Origin: Hymenobacter aranciens
GTDB lineage: Bacteria; Bacteroidota; Bacteroidia; Cytophagales; Hymenobacteraceae
Reading direction: 5' to 3'
Length of the DNA: 64,000 nt
Assembly: GCF_030580865.1 (NCBI RefSeq)
Contig: NZ_JAUQSY010000012.1
Location: 114,869-178,868, forward strand
In this document: positions 1 to 8,423 of the stretch, piece after piece
Layout of the letters: every line of letters begins with the position of its first letter
Numbering within the stretch: the first letter of the stretch is position 1
The notes under the pieces: generated by a model
Told to the model about the DNA's origin: nothing
Database searches by the model: none
The model's input: the letters and a program-made list of their open reading frames with translations, nothing else
Translations under genes and position numbers: made by a program

Positions 1-3000
1 ACGCCGCTACCTCGTTCAACGTGACCACCAACGATACTGACGCCGACGGCAATACGACCATCAACGTGGCCTCGGTAGACCTTGACCCCGCTACCGCCGG
101 CATCCAGAACACGCTGACCATGGCGGGCCAGGGCGACTTCGCCGTGAGCGCGCTGGGCGTGGTAACGTTTACGCCGGTAACCGGCTTCACCGGCAGCACC
201 ATCATATCCTACACCGTGAACGACGCGGCCGGCGTCACGTCGAACCAGGCCAGCATTCGGGTGGATTTGGGCCCGCTGACGGCCGACGATGCCGCCTTCG
301 TGCTGCCCAATACGGCCCGCAACATCACCATTCTAACCAACGACTCGGACGTGGACGGCATCAACGCCAACTCGGTGGACCTCGACCTGACCACCAGCGG
401 CCGCCAGACCAGTCGCTTCATCAGCGGGCAGGGCACGTACTCGGTAAATACGGCCGGCCGCGTGACCTTCACGCCATCATCGAACTTTACGGGTACGTCG
501 TCGAACACCTACATTGTGAACGACAACACCGGCGCGCCTTCCATCGTGGCCGCTATCAACGTGGTGGTGGGCCCCCGCGCCATTGCCGATGCCGTGAGCT
601 TTGCCTACAGCACCTCGCCCACCTTCAGCATCACGGCCAATGATATCGACGTGGATGGCCTCAACCTGGCGACGGTGGACCTGGACCCGGCCACGGCCGG
701 CCGCCAGACCAGCTTCAGCGTGAGCGGCCGCGGCACCTTTACGGTGGATAATGCCGGCAACGTGACCTTCGTGCCGGTGTCGGGCTATCTGAACGGCACT
801 ACCACGCTCACCTACACCGTGAACGACGTGCTGGGCGCCATCTCGAACGCCGGCACCGTGACGCTGACCACCACCAACGCCGCCCCGGTGGCCGTGAACG
901 ATGTGGCCGTGACGCCGCCGAATACCAGCGTCAGCTTCAACATCACGGCCAACGATACCGACAACGAGTCGACCATCAACAACGCCACCACTGACCTTAA
1001 CCCGGCCGTGAACGGCCGCCAGACCACTCTCACCGTGACCGGCCAGGGCGTGTTTACGCTGAACGCGGCCAACAACGGGCTGATTAGCTTCGCCCCGGCG
1101 GCCAACTTCACCGGCTCCAGCTCCATCACCTACAACGTACAGGATGCCACGGCCCGCGTCTCGAACACGGCCACCATCACCGTGAACGTGGGCCCGCTGA
1201 CGGTGGGCGACGGCGCCAGCCGCGCCTCCAACGCCGCCGTGAGCGTGAGCGTGCTCAACAACGACACCGACGTGAACGGCCTCGATGCCGCGACAGTGGA
1301 CCTCGACCCGGCCACCGCCGGCCGCCAGACCACCATGCCCGGCACCGGCGGCACCTTCACCGTGAGCAACGCCGGCGTGGTCACGTTCACGCCCATCGCG
1401 CCCTTCACCGGCGGCCTGGTGAGCACCGTGAGCTACACCGTGAACGACGTGACCGGCGCGCCCTCCAGCGTGGCCATGCTCACCGTGACCTCGACCAACA
1501 CGCCGCCCACGGCCAACGCCGACGCCGCCCAGACGCCCGCCAACACCGCCGTGAGCTTCAACGTGACCACCAATGACGTGGACCCCGACGGCGCCATCGA
1601 CGTGGCCAGCGTGGATTTGAACCCGGCCACCGCCCCGCGCGAAACCAGCCGCACGGTCTTCGGCGAAGGCTCCTGGACGGTGGATAATGCCGGCCTCGTG
1701 ACCTTCACGCCGGTGCTCAACTACACCGGCACGGCCACCCTGCAATACCTCATCAACGACAACAGCGGCCAGACCAGCACCTCGCCCGGCACCATCACGG
1801 TGCGCGTGGGCCCGCTCACGGTGAACGACGCCGCCACCACGCCCTCGAACACCGCCGTGACCCTCGACCTGGTGGGTAACGACATCGACTCGAACGGCCT
1901 CGACCTGACGACCATCGACCTCGACCCGGCCACGGCCGGCCGCCAGACCACCCGCACCGTGGTGGTGGGCGGCGTCACCTACGGCACCTTCGCGCTGCCC
2001 GGTAGCAACAACGGCACCGTGACCTTCACGCCGGCCGCGCCTTTCGCCAGCGGCCGGGTGGCCACCATCAGCTACGTGCTGCTCGACCAGACGGGCGCTG
2101 CTTCTACCGTCGCCACCATCACGGTAACGACCCAGAACGTGGCCCCCACCGCCGTGGCCGACAACGTGGCCATGCGCCCCAACAGTAGCCTCAGCTTCAA
2201 CGTGCTCAGCAACGACTCGGACCCCGAAGCGGCCCTGGTGGGCAGTACCCTCGACCTCGACCCCAGCACCGTGGCCCGCGACGCCACCCGCACCGTGGCC
2301 GGCGAAGGCACCTACACCGTGGACAATAGCGGCAACGTGACCTTCACGCCCTTCACCAACTACACCGATACCAGCATCATCACCTACACCGTGCAGGATG
2401 CCGTGGGCGCCTCGTCCAATGCCGTCACCATCACGGTGCGGGTGGGCCCGCTCACGGTGGCCGATGCCGCCACCACGCCCGTGGGCAGCAGCATCACCAC
2501 CAACATCCTGGCCAACGACACTGATGTGAACGGCCTCGACCCCACCACGCTCGACCTCGACCCCGCCACGCCCGGCCAGCAGCTCAGCTTCACGGTGGCC
2601 CGCGGCACGTTCACGGTCGATGCGGCGCTGAACGGCAACGTGACCTTCGTGCCCTCGCTGCCTTACGTCAGCAACATGTCGGCCGTGGTTACCTACGGTC
2701 TGTTCGACCTCACCGGGGCGCCCTCGGTGCTGGCCATCTACACCGTCACCACGCCCGCCCCGCTGCCGGTGGAGCTCACCGCCTTCACCGCCCAGGCCGT
2801 GCGCAACCTCGATGCCCAGCTGAGCTGGCGCACCGCGTCGGAGAAAAACAACGACCACTTCGACGTGGAGCGCAGCCTCGACGGCCGCCGTTTCGAGAAA
2901 ATCGCCGAAGTGAAAGGCCAGGGCAGCAAAGCCAGCCCCACGGCCTACGCCCTCACCGATGCCCGCGCCGCCCGCCTGGGCGCCGTGCTCTACTACCGCC

Positions 3001-3317
3001 TGCGCCAGGTCGATACCGATGGCAGCGCCAGCTACTCGCCAGTGCAGGCCGTGCGCTTCAACCCCGAAGCCGTGGTGCCCGCCATCGCGCTATATCCCAG
3101 CCCCGCCACTCGCAGCACCACGCTTGACCTGCGCGAGCTGCCCGCCGGCACCTACCAGGTGCTGGTGCTCGATGCCACCGGCCGCACCGTGCTTAGCCCC
3201 GCGCTGGCCGCCGGCCAATTGCACTCCCTGGATGTGAGTGGCCTCGCTACCGGCACCTACCTGGTGCGGGTGCAGGGCACCGCTGGCACCTTCAGCCAGC
3301 GGCTGCTGAAGGAGTAG
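1..3317 (+). CDS. Giant Ig-like/cadherin-like tandem-repeat surface protein with T9SS sorting domain (5' truncated)
   Basis: The reading frame is open from base 3, so the start lies left of the window; about 1,104 residues are visible. Nine units of roughly 100 residues follow one another, each with the signature V/I-D-L-D/N-P-A-T followed by a G-R-Q-T-like turn, then GxFTVDNAGNVTFTP and YTVNDxxG. This is the pattern of tandem Ig-like or cadherin-like domains (tandem-95 type) in exported adhesins. After the repeats comes a fibronectin-like segment (from LPVELTAF) and a final ~75 residues (from ALYPSPA to the end, FSQRLLKE) typical of a type A T9SS C-terminal domain. Such tails direct passage through the outer membrane and are then cleaved. 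Likely a cell-surface adhesin or matrix protein; the ligand cannot be inferred. A hairpin repeat follows the stop codon. Confidence 0.85.
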   Translation, partial: AATSFNVTTNDTDADGNTTINVASVDLDPATAGIQNTLTMAGQGDFAVSALGVVTFTPVTGFTGSTIISYTVNDAAGVTSNQASIRVDLGPLTADDAAFVLPNTARNITILTNDSDVDGINANSVDLDLTTSGRQTSRFISGQGTYSVNTAGRVTFTPSSNFTGTSSNTYIVNDNTGAPSIVAAINVVVGPRAIADAVSFAYSTSPTFSITANDIDVDGLNLATVDLDPATAGRQTSFSVSGRGTFTVDNAGNVTFVPVSGYLNGTTTLTYTVNDVLGAISNAGTVTLTTTNAAPVAVNDVAVTPPNTSVSFNITANDTDNESTINNATTDLNPAVNGRQTTLTVTGQGVFTLNAANNGLISFAPAANFTGSSSITYNVQDATARVSNTATITVNVGPLTVGDGASRASNAAVSVSVLNNDTDVNGLDAATVDLDPATAGRQTTMPGTGGTFTVSNAGVVTFTPIAPFTGGLVSTVSYTVNDVTGAPSSVAMLTVTSTNTPPTANADAAQTPANTAVSFNVTTNDVDPDGAIDVASVDLNPATAPRETSRTVFGEGSWTVDNAGLVTFTPVLNYTGTATLQYLINDNSGQTSTSPGTITVRVGPLTVNDAATTPSNTAVTLDLVGNDIDSNGLDLTTIDLDPATAGRQTTRTVVVGGVTYGTFALPGSNNGTVTFTPAAPFASGRVATISYVLLDQTGAASTVATITVTTQNVAPTAVADNVAMRPNSSLSFNVLSNDSDPEAALVGSTLDLDPSTVARDATRTVAGEGTYTVDNSGNVTFTPFTNYTDTSIITYTVQDAVGASSNAVTITVRVGPLTVADAATTPVGSSITTNILANDTDVNGLDPTTLDLDPATPGQQLSFTVARGTFTVDAALNGNVTFVPSLPYVSNMSAVVTYGLFDLTGAPSVLAIYTVTTPAPLPVELTAFTAQAVRNLDAQLSWRTASEKNNDHFDVERSLDGRRFEKIAEVKGQGSKASPTAYALTDARAARLGAVLYYRLRQVDTDGSASYSPVQAVRFNPEAVVPAIALYPSPATRSTTLDLRELPAGTYQVLVLDATGRTVLSPALAAGQLHSLDVSGLATGTYLVRVQGTAGTFSQRLLKE

Positions 3318-3330
3318 GGGAATAACAAGA

Positions 3331-3441
3331 ACGTCATCCTGAGCGCAGCGAAAGGACCTCGCCCGTGCCTCGTGCGGCAGTAATTAATTACTACCCCAAC
3401 GAAGCGGGCGAGGTCCTTTCGCCTGCGGCTCAGGATGACGT
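3331..3441. repeat. Long hairpin repeat, GTCATCCTGAGC family (copy H1)
   Basis: Arms at 3331-3365 and 3405-3441 are complementary apart from a two-base difference. The loop (3366-3404) contains TAATTAATTA and CCCCAACGAAG. Its reverse complement closely matches the loop of the copy at 17721-17851, so the two are the same element in opposite orientation. It lies between convergent genes (repeat protein and GAF protein) and could also end transcription. Confidence 0.85.
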
Positions 3442-3458
3442 GCTGTTTTTGCCTTGTC

Positions 3459-4205
3459 CTACACCCGCGCCACCGCCGCCCGCACGTGGATTTCCACGAT
3501 GTGCGCCAGCCCCGAGGCATCCCGCGCCAGGTGGTCGGGCAGGGAATAGGGGCCGGGGGCGTCGAGGGTGGCGGCCAGGTCGGCCACGTTTTCGAGGCGG
3601 CGCAGCAGCGTGCCGATGATGTCGTAGATGGGCTGCCAGAGCTTAAACGACGAATCGGCGGTGAGGCCGAGCACGCGGCGCAGCTCCAGCAGCGCCATCA
3701 CCACGCCGCCGAGGTGCGTGAGCAGGGTGCGCTCGGCGGGCGAAAACTGGCGCGGTGGGCCGTCCAGGATGCAGAGCGAGCCCAGGTTGTGGCCTTCCAT
3801 CGAGCGCAGGTTCTGGCCGGCGTAGAAGTGCAGGCCGAGCTCGGCAATCAGTGAGGTATCAATGAGCGGGCTGCTTTTCACTTGTAAGTCTTCGAACACC
3901 ACGGGGCCTTCTTCCAGGATGGTGGCCGCGCATAAGCTTTGGTGGCGCGGAATGCGCTCAATGCGCATGGGCAGGTTGTAGGGTGCCTTGAGCAGCACCG
4001 TGTTTTCCTCGATTATCGACAGCATGGCGTTCGACACCCGGAAGAGGCGCGCAGCGATGGTTACTACCTCGTCCAGAATCCGTTCGGAGCGGGCGTCGAG
4101 CAGCTGAAACTTGGCCAGCGTGTGCAGGCGTTCGGTGTCGTTGGCAGGGAGTAGAGCAGGGTCCAAGGCGTAAGCGGGCAGGAGAAAGGCAAAACCGACC
4201 TTCAC
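3459..4205 (-). CDS. GAF-domain protein
   Basis: A 248-residue soluble protein. Residues about 20-170 fit a GAF domain of the type found in Bacteroidota sensor proteins: an N-terminal helix with LPANDTERL...LLDARSE, a core AMLSIIEENTVLLKA, then SLCAATI, FEDLQ and a strand ending GSLCILDGPPRQFSPAE. The last ~75 residues are helical with no kinase or cyclase motif, so it may be a stand-alone ligand- or redox-sensing module. The start used is GTG at 4205; no ATG lies nearby in frame, so the exact N-terminus is uncertain. It is transcribed alone, convergent with the upstream repeat protein. Confidence 0.75.
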   Translation of the reverse strand: MKVGFAFLLPAYALDPALLPANDTERLHTLAKFQLLDARSERILDEVVTIAARLFRVSNAMLSIIEENTVLLKAPYNLPMRIERIPRHQSLCAATILEEGPVVFEDLQVKSSPLIDTSLIAELGLHFYAGQNLRSMEGHNLGSLCILDGPPRQFSPAERTLLTHLGGVVMALLELRRVLGLTADSSFKLWQPIYDIIGTLLRRLENVADLAATLDAPGPYSLPDHLARDASGLAHIVEIHVRAAVARV

Positions 4206-4244
4206 GAAATTACTTCGGGGGCCGCGCTGGCAACCCCCGGCCGC

Positions 4245-4328
4245 TCGCTAACGGTGCGCCACAACCGGCGAGTGGTGCGTTTTCGTCGGCGAGTGGCGGG
4301 TTTTACTGGCCGAATGGCCTTGCAGGCG
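4245..4328. repeat. Degenerate 21-bp tandem array (R1, about 4 units)
   Basis: Successive units begin at 4245, 4266, 4287 and 4308. The middle two are most alike (CGGCGAGTGG, then a GTTTT-containing half); the outer ones are weak. The period is exactly 21 bp, as in three other arrays in this window. It fills the gap between the GAF gene and ygiD. Confidence 0.5.
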
Positions 4329-4359
4329 CGTCAAACGCCGTTCACCCCGTAAACAAGCT

Positions 4360-4389
4360 CGGCGGCCGGCCCCCAGGGGCCGGCCGCCG
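4360..4389 (-). terminator. GC-rich hairpin downstream of ygiD
   Basis: A near-perfect palindrome with 14-bp complementary arms (4360-4373 and 4376-4389) lies 65 bp past the stop of the leftward ygiD gene. No U-tract follows it on that strand, so it is either an atypical terminator or an RNA 3'-end stabiliser. Confidence 0.4.
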
Positions 4390-4454
4390 AAAATAATAGC
4401 GCTTGGACGGAAGTATTCGGCTGTGAGGCGCTGTATTGCCGAAGCGTAGCCGGC

Positions 4455-5327
4455 CTACCCAATCATAAACGTGCGCATGCTCAGCCCGCCGTAGTTCACC
4501 TCCTCGAAGAGCTGCTTGATGGGCTCATTCTTCCCAGCCAGGCCCAGGGGGTAGAGGGCGGGCAGGTAGTGGTCGGGGGTGGGCACGGCGAGGGGGCCGG
4601 CGGGGCCGGTGGCGGCGTAGTCGGTGAGGGCGCGGTAATCGCCGTTGAGGAGCCTGGCCTTAATCCACTCGTCGAACTCGGTAGCCCAGGCGTAGGGCGA
4701 GTCGTCGCCGGCCATGAGCTTGGGCATGCTCAGGCGCAGGTTGTGCACCAAGTTGCCGCTGCCGATGATGAGTACGCCGCGCTCGCGCAGGAACTGCAGC
4801 TGCCGGGCAAAGTCGAAGTGCCAGGCCAGGGGCTTCGCGTAGTCAAGGCTGAGCTGCACAACGGGGATATTGGCCGCGGGGTAGAGGTGGTGCAGCACCG
4901 TCCAGGTGCCGTGGTCGAGGCCCCAGTCGGCGGCGCCGTGCACGTCGTGCACGTGCTCCAGGATGGACTGCGCCAGGGCCGGCGAGCCCGGCGCCGGGTA
5001 CCGCATATCGAACAGCGCCTGCGGGAAGCCGCCGAAATCGTGGATGGTTTTGGGCTGCTGATTGGTGGTGACGAAGGTGCCCCGCGTGAGCCAGTGCGCC
5101 GATACCACGAGGATGGCGTTGGGCTGCTGGTGCTGGCGCAGCTCGGTGCCCAGCTGGCGCAGCATGCGGGTGAAGGGATTATCCTCCAGGGCATTCATCG
5201 GCGAGCCGTGGCCGATGAAAAGGACCGGCATGGGGGCCGTGCGGGCGTAGGCAGTGGCCTGAGCGTGGAGCTGGGAGAGATTCATAGCAAGGAGGGGCAG
5301 GGCGGTGAGGAAATGGCGGCGGTGCAT
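4455..5327 (-). CDS. ygiD: Class III extradiol ring-cleavage dioxygenase, 4,5-DOPA dioxygenase (YgiD) family, exported
   Basis: 290 residues. Family features: FIGHGSPMNAL near residue 40, VVSAHWLTRG, DHGTWTVLHHLYP and a C-terminal PDHYLPALYPLG. The conserved histidines of these segments form the metal site in this family of LigB-type dioxygenases. The first 25 residues (MHRRHFLTALPLLAMN, ending LHAQA) look like a twin-arginine signal, so the mature enzyme probably acts in the periplasm; many family members are cytoplasmic. The true substrate is uncertain, as many homologues are named only by similarity. It is divergent from the Crp-like regulator at 5442, with a palindromic repeat between them. 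Confidence 0.85.
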   Translation of the reverse strand: MHRRHFLTALPLLAMNLSQLHAQATAYARTAPMPVLFIGHGSPMNALEDNPFTRMLRQLGTELRQHQQPNAILVVSAHWLTRGTFVTTNQQPKTIHDFGGFPQALFDMRYPAPGSPALAQSILEHVHDVHGAADWGLDHGTWTVLHHLYPAANIPVVQLSLDYAKPLAWHFDFARQLQFLRERGVLIIGSGNLVHNLRLSMPKLMAGDDSPYAWATEFDEWIKARLLNGDYRALTDYAATGPAGPLAVPTPDHYLPALYPLGLAGKNEPIKQLFEEVNYGGLSMRTFMIG

Positions 5328-5338
5328 GGGTCGGGGGA

Positions 5339-5376
5339 GTGGTCGGGCGAATTCCCCGCAGGGGGGCGTCCGGCCA
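5339..5376. repeat. Degenerate GTGGTCG palindrome between divergent genes
   Basis: It has the same core (AATTCCCCGCAGGGG) and outer arms (GTGGTCG...CCAC) as the paired palindromes at 12129-12238, but with arm mismatches. It lies in the divergent promoter region of ygiD and the Crp-like gene. Confidence 0.6.
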
Positions 5377-5407
5377 CTCTACAAAGTTCCCTCAACATTC
5401 GCGCCCG

Positions 5408-5415
5408 TACCTTGA
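5408..5415 (+). promoter_or_regulatory. Candidate -7 promoter element for the Crp-like gene
   Basis: TACCTTGA resembles the Bacteroidota TAnnTTTG box. Transcription would begin around 5421, which favours the ATG at 5442 over the in-frame ATG at 5415. Confidence 0.4.
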
Positions 5416-5441
5416 TGTATGGTAAGAAATTCCCCCGCCGC

Positions 5442-6035
5442 ATGACTACCGACCCCTACGCCGCCCTCGAAGCTTTTTTCCGCCCCCTCGTGACTTTGAG
5501 CGAAGCCGAGTGCGCGGCCCTGCGGCAGCTGTTCCGCCCGCGCCGGCTGCGGCGGGGCGAGCTGCTACACCCGGCCGGCGAGGTGGCCCGGCACGGCGCC
5601 TTCGTGGCGCAGGGCTGCCTGCGGGCTTTCGTGGTCGATGCCCAAGGCCGGGAGCACGTCCTGCAGTTTGCCCCCGAGCAGTGGTGGGTGGCCGACCAGC
5701 ACAGCCTCACGCACCACACGCCCGCCCTGTTCGCCATCGATGCCGTGGAGGATTCCGAGGTGCTGCTTTTCGACCAGCTTTATTACCAGTTGCCCCAGCT
5801 GCCCAGTTTGCGCAACCCCCAGGTGGCCCTCGATGCCCTCCAGAACCGCATCCACGCCATGCAGCAGCGGCTGGTGCTGCTGCTGAGTGCCCCGGCCCGC
5901 ACCCGCTACCTCGATTTCCTGGCTACCTACCCCACACTGGCCCGGCGGCTGCCGCAGCGGCTCATTGCGGCCTACCTCGGCATCACGCCCGAGAGTTTGA
6001 GCCGGGTGCGCCACGAGCTGGCGCACGGAAAATAG
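5442..6035 (+). CDS. Crp/Fnr-type cyclic-nucleotide-binding regulator
   Basis: 197 residues. Residues about 25-120 form a cupin-like effector domain (RRGELLHPAGEVARHGAFVAQGCLR, then QFAPEQWWVADQHSL). The C-terminal part (RLPQRLIAAYLGITPESLSRVRHEL) is a helix-turn-helix of the Crp family with the recognition helix ITPESLSRVR. The arginine and glutamate that bind cAMP in E. coli Crp are not evident, so the ligand is unknown. The frame is open far upstream, but the ATG at 5442 gives the normal family length and sits about 20 nt after the candidate start of transcription. It is divergent from ygiD and may regulate it (inference). Confidence 0.8.
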   Translation: MTTDPYAALEAFFRPLVTLSEAECAALRQLFRPRRLRRGELLHPAGEVARHGAFVAQGCLRAFVVDAQGREHVLQFAPEQWWVADQHSLTHHTPALFAIDAVEDSEVLLFDQLYYQLPQLPSLRNPQVALDALQNRIHAMQQRLVLLLSAPARTRYLDFLATYPTLARRLPQRLIAAYLGITPESLSRVRHELAHGK

Positions 6036-6076
6036 CCGCGCGGCGTTATTTTGCAGCACTCATTCGGCAGTTACTC

Positions 6077-6814
6077 ATGCAGAATTACTATCGTTTCCTG
6101 GGCCTTCCGCCCACCGCCTCGCCCACCGAAATCGGGGCGGCCTATCAGCGGCAGCGCGCCCGCCTGCTGCGCCTCGTGCGCCGCGACCGCCACGCCCAAA
6201 CCCGCCTCGAAGAACTCGAAACCGCCCAGCAAATCCTGCTCAACCCCCGCCGCCGCCTGGCCTACGACCAGCTGCTGCGCGAAGAGCCCGACCCTCAGCA
6301 GCTGGCCCGCGAAGCGCAGGAACGCCGCCTGCTACGCTACGCCCGCGTAGCCCGCAGCATCAACCTGGCCCTGCTGGCCGGCTGCCTGCTGCTGTTCCTC
6401 GACTGGGCCCTGCCGCTGCGGCAGCTGCCTGGCGAGCTGGTAGTGCGCAAGCAGGCCACCGCTGTGTCGGCCTACCGCAACGACCCGCACCCCACCATGC
6501 GCATCGTGACGCGGCACACGCAGTTTGAGCTGGTGGGGGCCATCGGCCACCGTGTGCAGCTGCGGGAGGTCATCACCGTCTGGCAAACGCCCTTGCTGGG
6601 CGTGGTGCGCCGGGTGCAGGTGCCCACCGATGCCGAGCCCTTCCAGCCCAGCGGGGGCAATATTTACGGCAACTTTGCGCCGCTGCCGCTGTTGCTGCTG
6701 CTCGTGACGGCCATCGGGTCATGGCCCGGGCGACCGGCCGAAACGTACATCAACACGGCCGCCGCGGCCGTGCTGCTAGCCGTGGTGGCGCTGGTTATCC
6801 TGCTGTGGTATTGA
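6077..6814 (+). CDS. J-domain-like membrane protein lacking the HPD motif
   Basis: 245 residues. The N-terminus (NYYRFLGLPPTASPTEIGAAYQ... LEELETAQQILLNPRRRLAYDQLL) is a clear J-domain scaffold, but the loop that carries His-Pro-Asp in true DnaJ proteins reads VRRDRHAQ. Stimulation of Hsp70 is therefore doubtful. A hydrophobic helix lies near residues 95-115, and two more at the C-terminus (PLLLLLVTAIGSW; AAAVLLAVVALVILLWY), so it is an inner-membrane protein with a soluble segment of about 80 residues between the helices. It starts 41 bp after the Crp-like gene and may be cotranscribed with it. The function is not known. Confidence 0.75.
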   Translation: MQNYYRFLGLPPTASPTEIGAAYQRQRARLLRLVRRDRHAQTRLEELETAQQILLNPRRRLAYDQLLREEPDPQQLAREAQERRLLRYARVARSINLALLAGCLLLFLDWALPLRQLPGELVVRKQATAVSAYRNDPHPTMRIVTRHTQFELVGAIGHRVQLREVITVWQTPLLGVVRRVQVPTDAEPFQPSGGNIYGNFAPLPLLLLLVTAIGSWPGRPAETYINTAAAAVLLAVVALVILLWY

Positions 6815-6887
6815 CCAGAAAGAACGTCAGATGAGTATGACGTTCAACGCTAGCTCTTATTCGCTCATAAATCCCTAATTCGACTAC

Positions 6888-7391
6888 ATGTCCTTCACCT
6901 CCGCCCAGCCTACCGACCTGCTCTTCGACGCCGCCCGCCGCGGCGATGTGCCCGCCCTGCGCGAACTGCTCGCCAGCGGCCTCGACCTCAATACCCAGAA
7001 CCCGAAAGGCTTCACGCCTCTCATCCTCGCCACCTACGACGACCACCAGGATGCCGCCCAGTTTCTGCTCGCCGCCGGGGCCGACCCCAACATCCAGGAC
7101 AGCACCGGCAACTCGGCCCTGATGGGCGTCAGCTTCAAAGGCTACGCTGAGCTGGCCCGCCTGCTCATCGCCCACGGCGCCGACCTGAACCTGCAGAACG
7201 GCAACGGCGGCACGGCGCTGATGTTTGCCACCCTTTTCGGGCGCAACGAACTCGTGAAGCTGCTCGTGGAAGCCGGCGCCGACAAGTCCATCATGGATAA
7301 CCGCCGCCTGACGGCCCTGCACCTGGCCGGCCAGCAGGGCAACGAGGAAGCCTGGGCCCTGCTGGGCGGCGCCCCGCCGGAAGGGGAGTAG
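6888..7391 (+). CDS. Ankyrin-repeat protein
   Basis: 167 residues, nearly all ankyrin repeats. Successive units carry the GxTPLxxA pattern: GFTPLILATYD, GNSALMGVSFKG, GGTALMFATLFG and RLTALHLAGQQG, each followed by LLxAGAD-like turns. No signal peptide is present, so it should be a cytoplasmic protein-protein interaction module. It probably has its own transcript, 73 bp after the J-domain-like gene, and ends at a strong hairpin shared with the convergent SDR gene. The partner is unknown. Confidence 0.85.
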   Translation: MSFTSAQPTDLLFDAARRGDVPALRELLASGLDLNTQNPKGFTPLILATYDDHQDAAQFLLAAGADPNIQDSTGNSALMGVSFKGYAELARLLIAHGADLNLQNGNGGTALMFATLFGRNELVKLLVEAGADKSIMDNRRLTALHLAGQQGNEEAWALLGGAPPEGE

Positions 7392-7401
7392 CCGAACGAT
7401 A

Positions 7402-7484
7402 AAATCAGAACGCAGGTAAAAAGAACGTCATCCTGAGCCGAAGGCGAAAGGATGACGTTCTTTTTACCTGCGTTCTGCTGATTT
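7402..7484. terminator. Long convergent-gene hairpin with GTCATCCTGAGC core (H2)
   Basis: Arms 7402-7434 and 7449-7484 pair almost perfectly, with a three-base bulge and a 14-nt loop. The stem contains AAGAACGTCATCCT, the end motif of the long hairpin repeat family. It lies exactly between the stops of the ankyrin and SDR genes and reaches the SDR stop codon, so it can act as a terminator in both directions. Confidence 0.75.
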
Positions 7485-8271
7485 AAATACTCCGCACCAC
7501 CCCGCCATCTACCAGCACCGAAGCGCCGTTGGTGGCGGCCGCCAGCGGGCTGCTCAAATATGCCACCATGTTGGCAATTTCTTCGGGCGTGATGAAGCGC
7601 TTGAGCAGCGACGACGGCCGGGCGTGGGCGAAAAAGTCGGCCTCGGCTTCCTCGCGGGTTTTGCCGTCGCCGGCCAGCTTTTTGAGGAACTCCTCGACGC
7701 CCTCGGAGGCCGTGGGGCCGGGCAGCACCGAGTTGACGGTGACGGCGGTGCCGGCCGTAAGCTCGGCCAGGCCGCGGGCCACGGCCAATTGGGCGGTTTT
7801 GGTGGTGCCGTAGTGAATCATCTCCTGCGGAATCTGCAGTGCCGATTCGCTCGAAATAAACAGAATTCGGCCCCAGTTCTGGGCCAGCATCAGCGGGAAA
7901 TACTGGCGGGCGAGGCGCACGCCGCTCAGCACGTTCACCTCGAAGAAGCGCAGCCAGTCTTCGTCGGGGATTTCGGCGAAGGGCTTGGGCTCGAAGATGC
8001 CCACGTTGTTGACGAGGATATCGACGCGGGGCACCTCTTTCAGCAAGTTCGTCACTTCGTCGGCCTGGCCGAAATCGACGGCCACGCCGCGCACTTCAGC
8101 CTGCGGGGTTTCCTGGAGAATGGCGGCCCTGGCCTCGGCCAGACGGGCCTCGGTGCGGCCGGTGATGATGACGCGGGCGCCCTCGGCAGCCAGGCGCCGG
8201 GCAATGGCCAGCCCGATGCCGGCCGTGGAGCCCGTGACGAGGGCCAGTTTGTTGGTGAGTTGGAGGTCCAT
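7483..8271 (-). CDS. Short-chain dehydrogenase/reductase (SDR)
   Basis: 262 residues of a classical NAD(P)-dependent SDR. The Rossmann motif TGSTAGIGLA is near residue 14, NNVG near residue 90, and the catalytic serine and YGTTK (Tyr-x-x-x-Lys) near residues 140-157. The C-terminus has the usual ITPEEIANMVAYLSSPLA...VDGG. The frame extends 30 codons upstream, but those codons lie in a repeat-rich leader; the ATG at 8271 (MDLQLTNK) gives the family start. It is the last of five leftward genes. The substrate cannot be inferred. Confidence 0.85.
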   Translation of the reverse strand: MDLQLTNKLALVTGSTAGIGLAIARRLAAEGARVIITGRTEARLAEARAAILQETPQAEVRGVAVDFGQADEVTNLLKEVPRVDILVNNVGIFEPKPFAEIPDEDWLRFFEVNVLSGVRLARQYFPLMLAQNWGRILFISSESALQIPQEMIHYGTTKTAQLAVARGLAELTAGTAVTVNSVLPGPTASEGVEEFLKKLAGDGKTREEAEADFFAHARPSSLLKRFITPEEIANMVAYLSSPLAAATNGASVLVDGGVVRSI

Positions 8272-8311
8272 AAAAACAAGGCAAAAAAAATGATTGGCAG
8301 GATATGTTTTG

Positions 8312-8423
8312 GGTGTTAGGTTTTTGGTATTGGGGCTCGTACGTTCCCTAACACCTAACACCTAACACCTAACACCTAACACCTAACACCTAACACCTAA
8401 CACCTAACACCTAACACCTAACA
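8312..8423. repeat. Heptamer element: 11 perfect CCTAACA repeats plus a short inverted arm
   Basis: Eleven exact CCTAACA heptamers fill 8347-8423 and end one base before the reverse-complemented stop codon (8424-8426) of the dienelactone hydrolase gene. A short complementary arm (GGTGTTAGGT, 8312-8321) lies on the other side. Read on the minus strand the unit is GTTAGGT, in phase with the GTTNNNN units of the other heptamer elements. The copy number is likely to vary between strains. Confidence 0.9.

Noticed and set aside
477..2858. 793-residue open frame on the minus strand across the Ig-repeat gene
   Set aside because: It is an antisense shadow of a GC-rich gene; the product is only H-, G- and R-rich low complexity with no domain, and the plus-strand repeats are plainly coding.
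8347..8423. Telomere-like repeat
   Set aside because: The heptamer CCTAACA resembles a telomere unit, but this is an internal bacterial STRR-type repeat at a gene edge.
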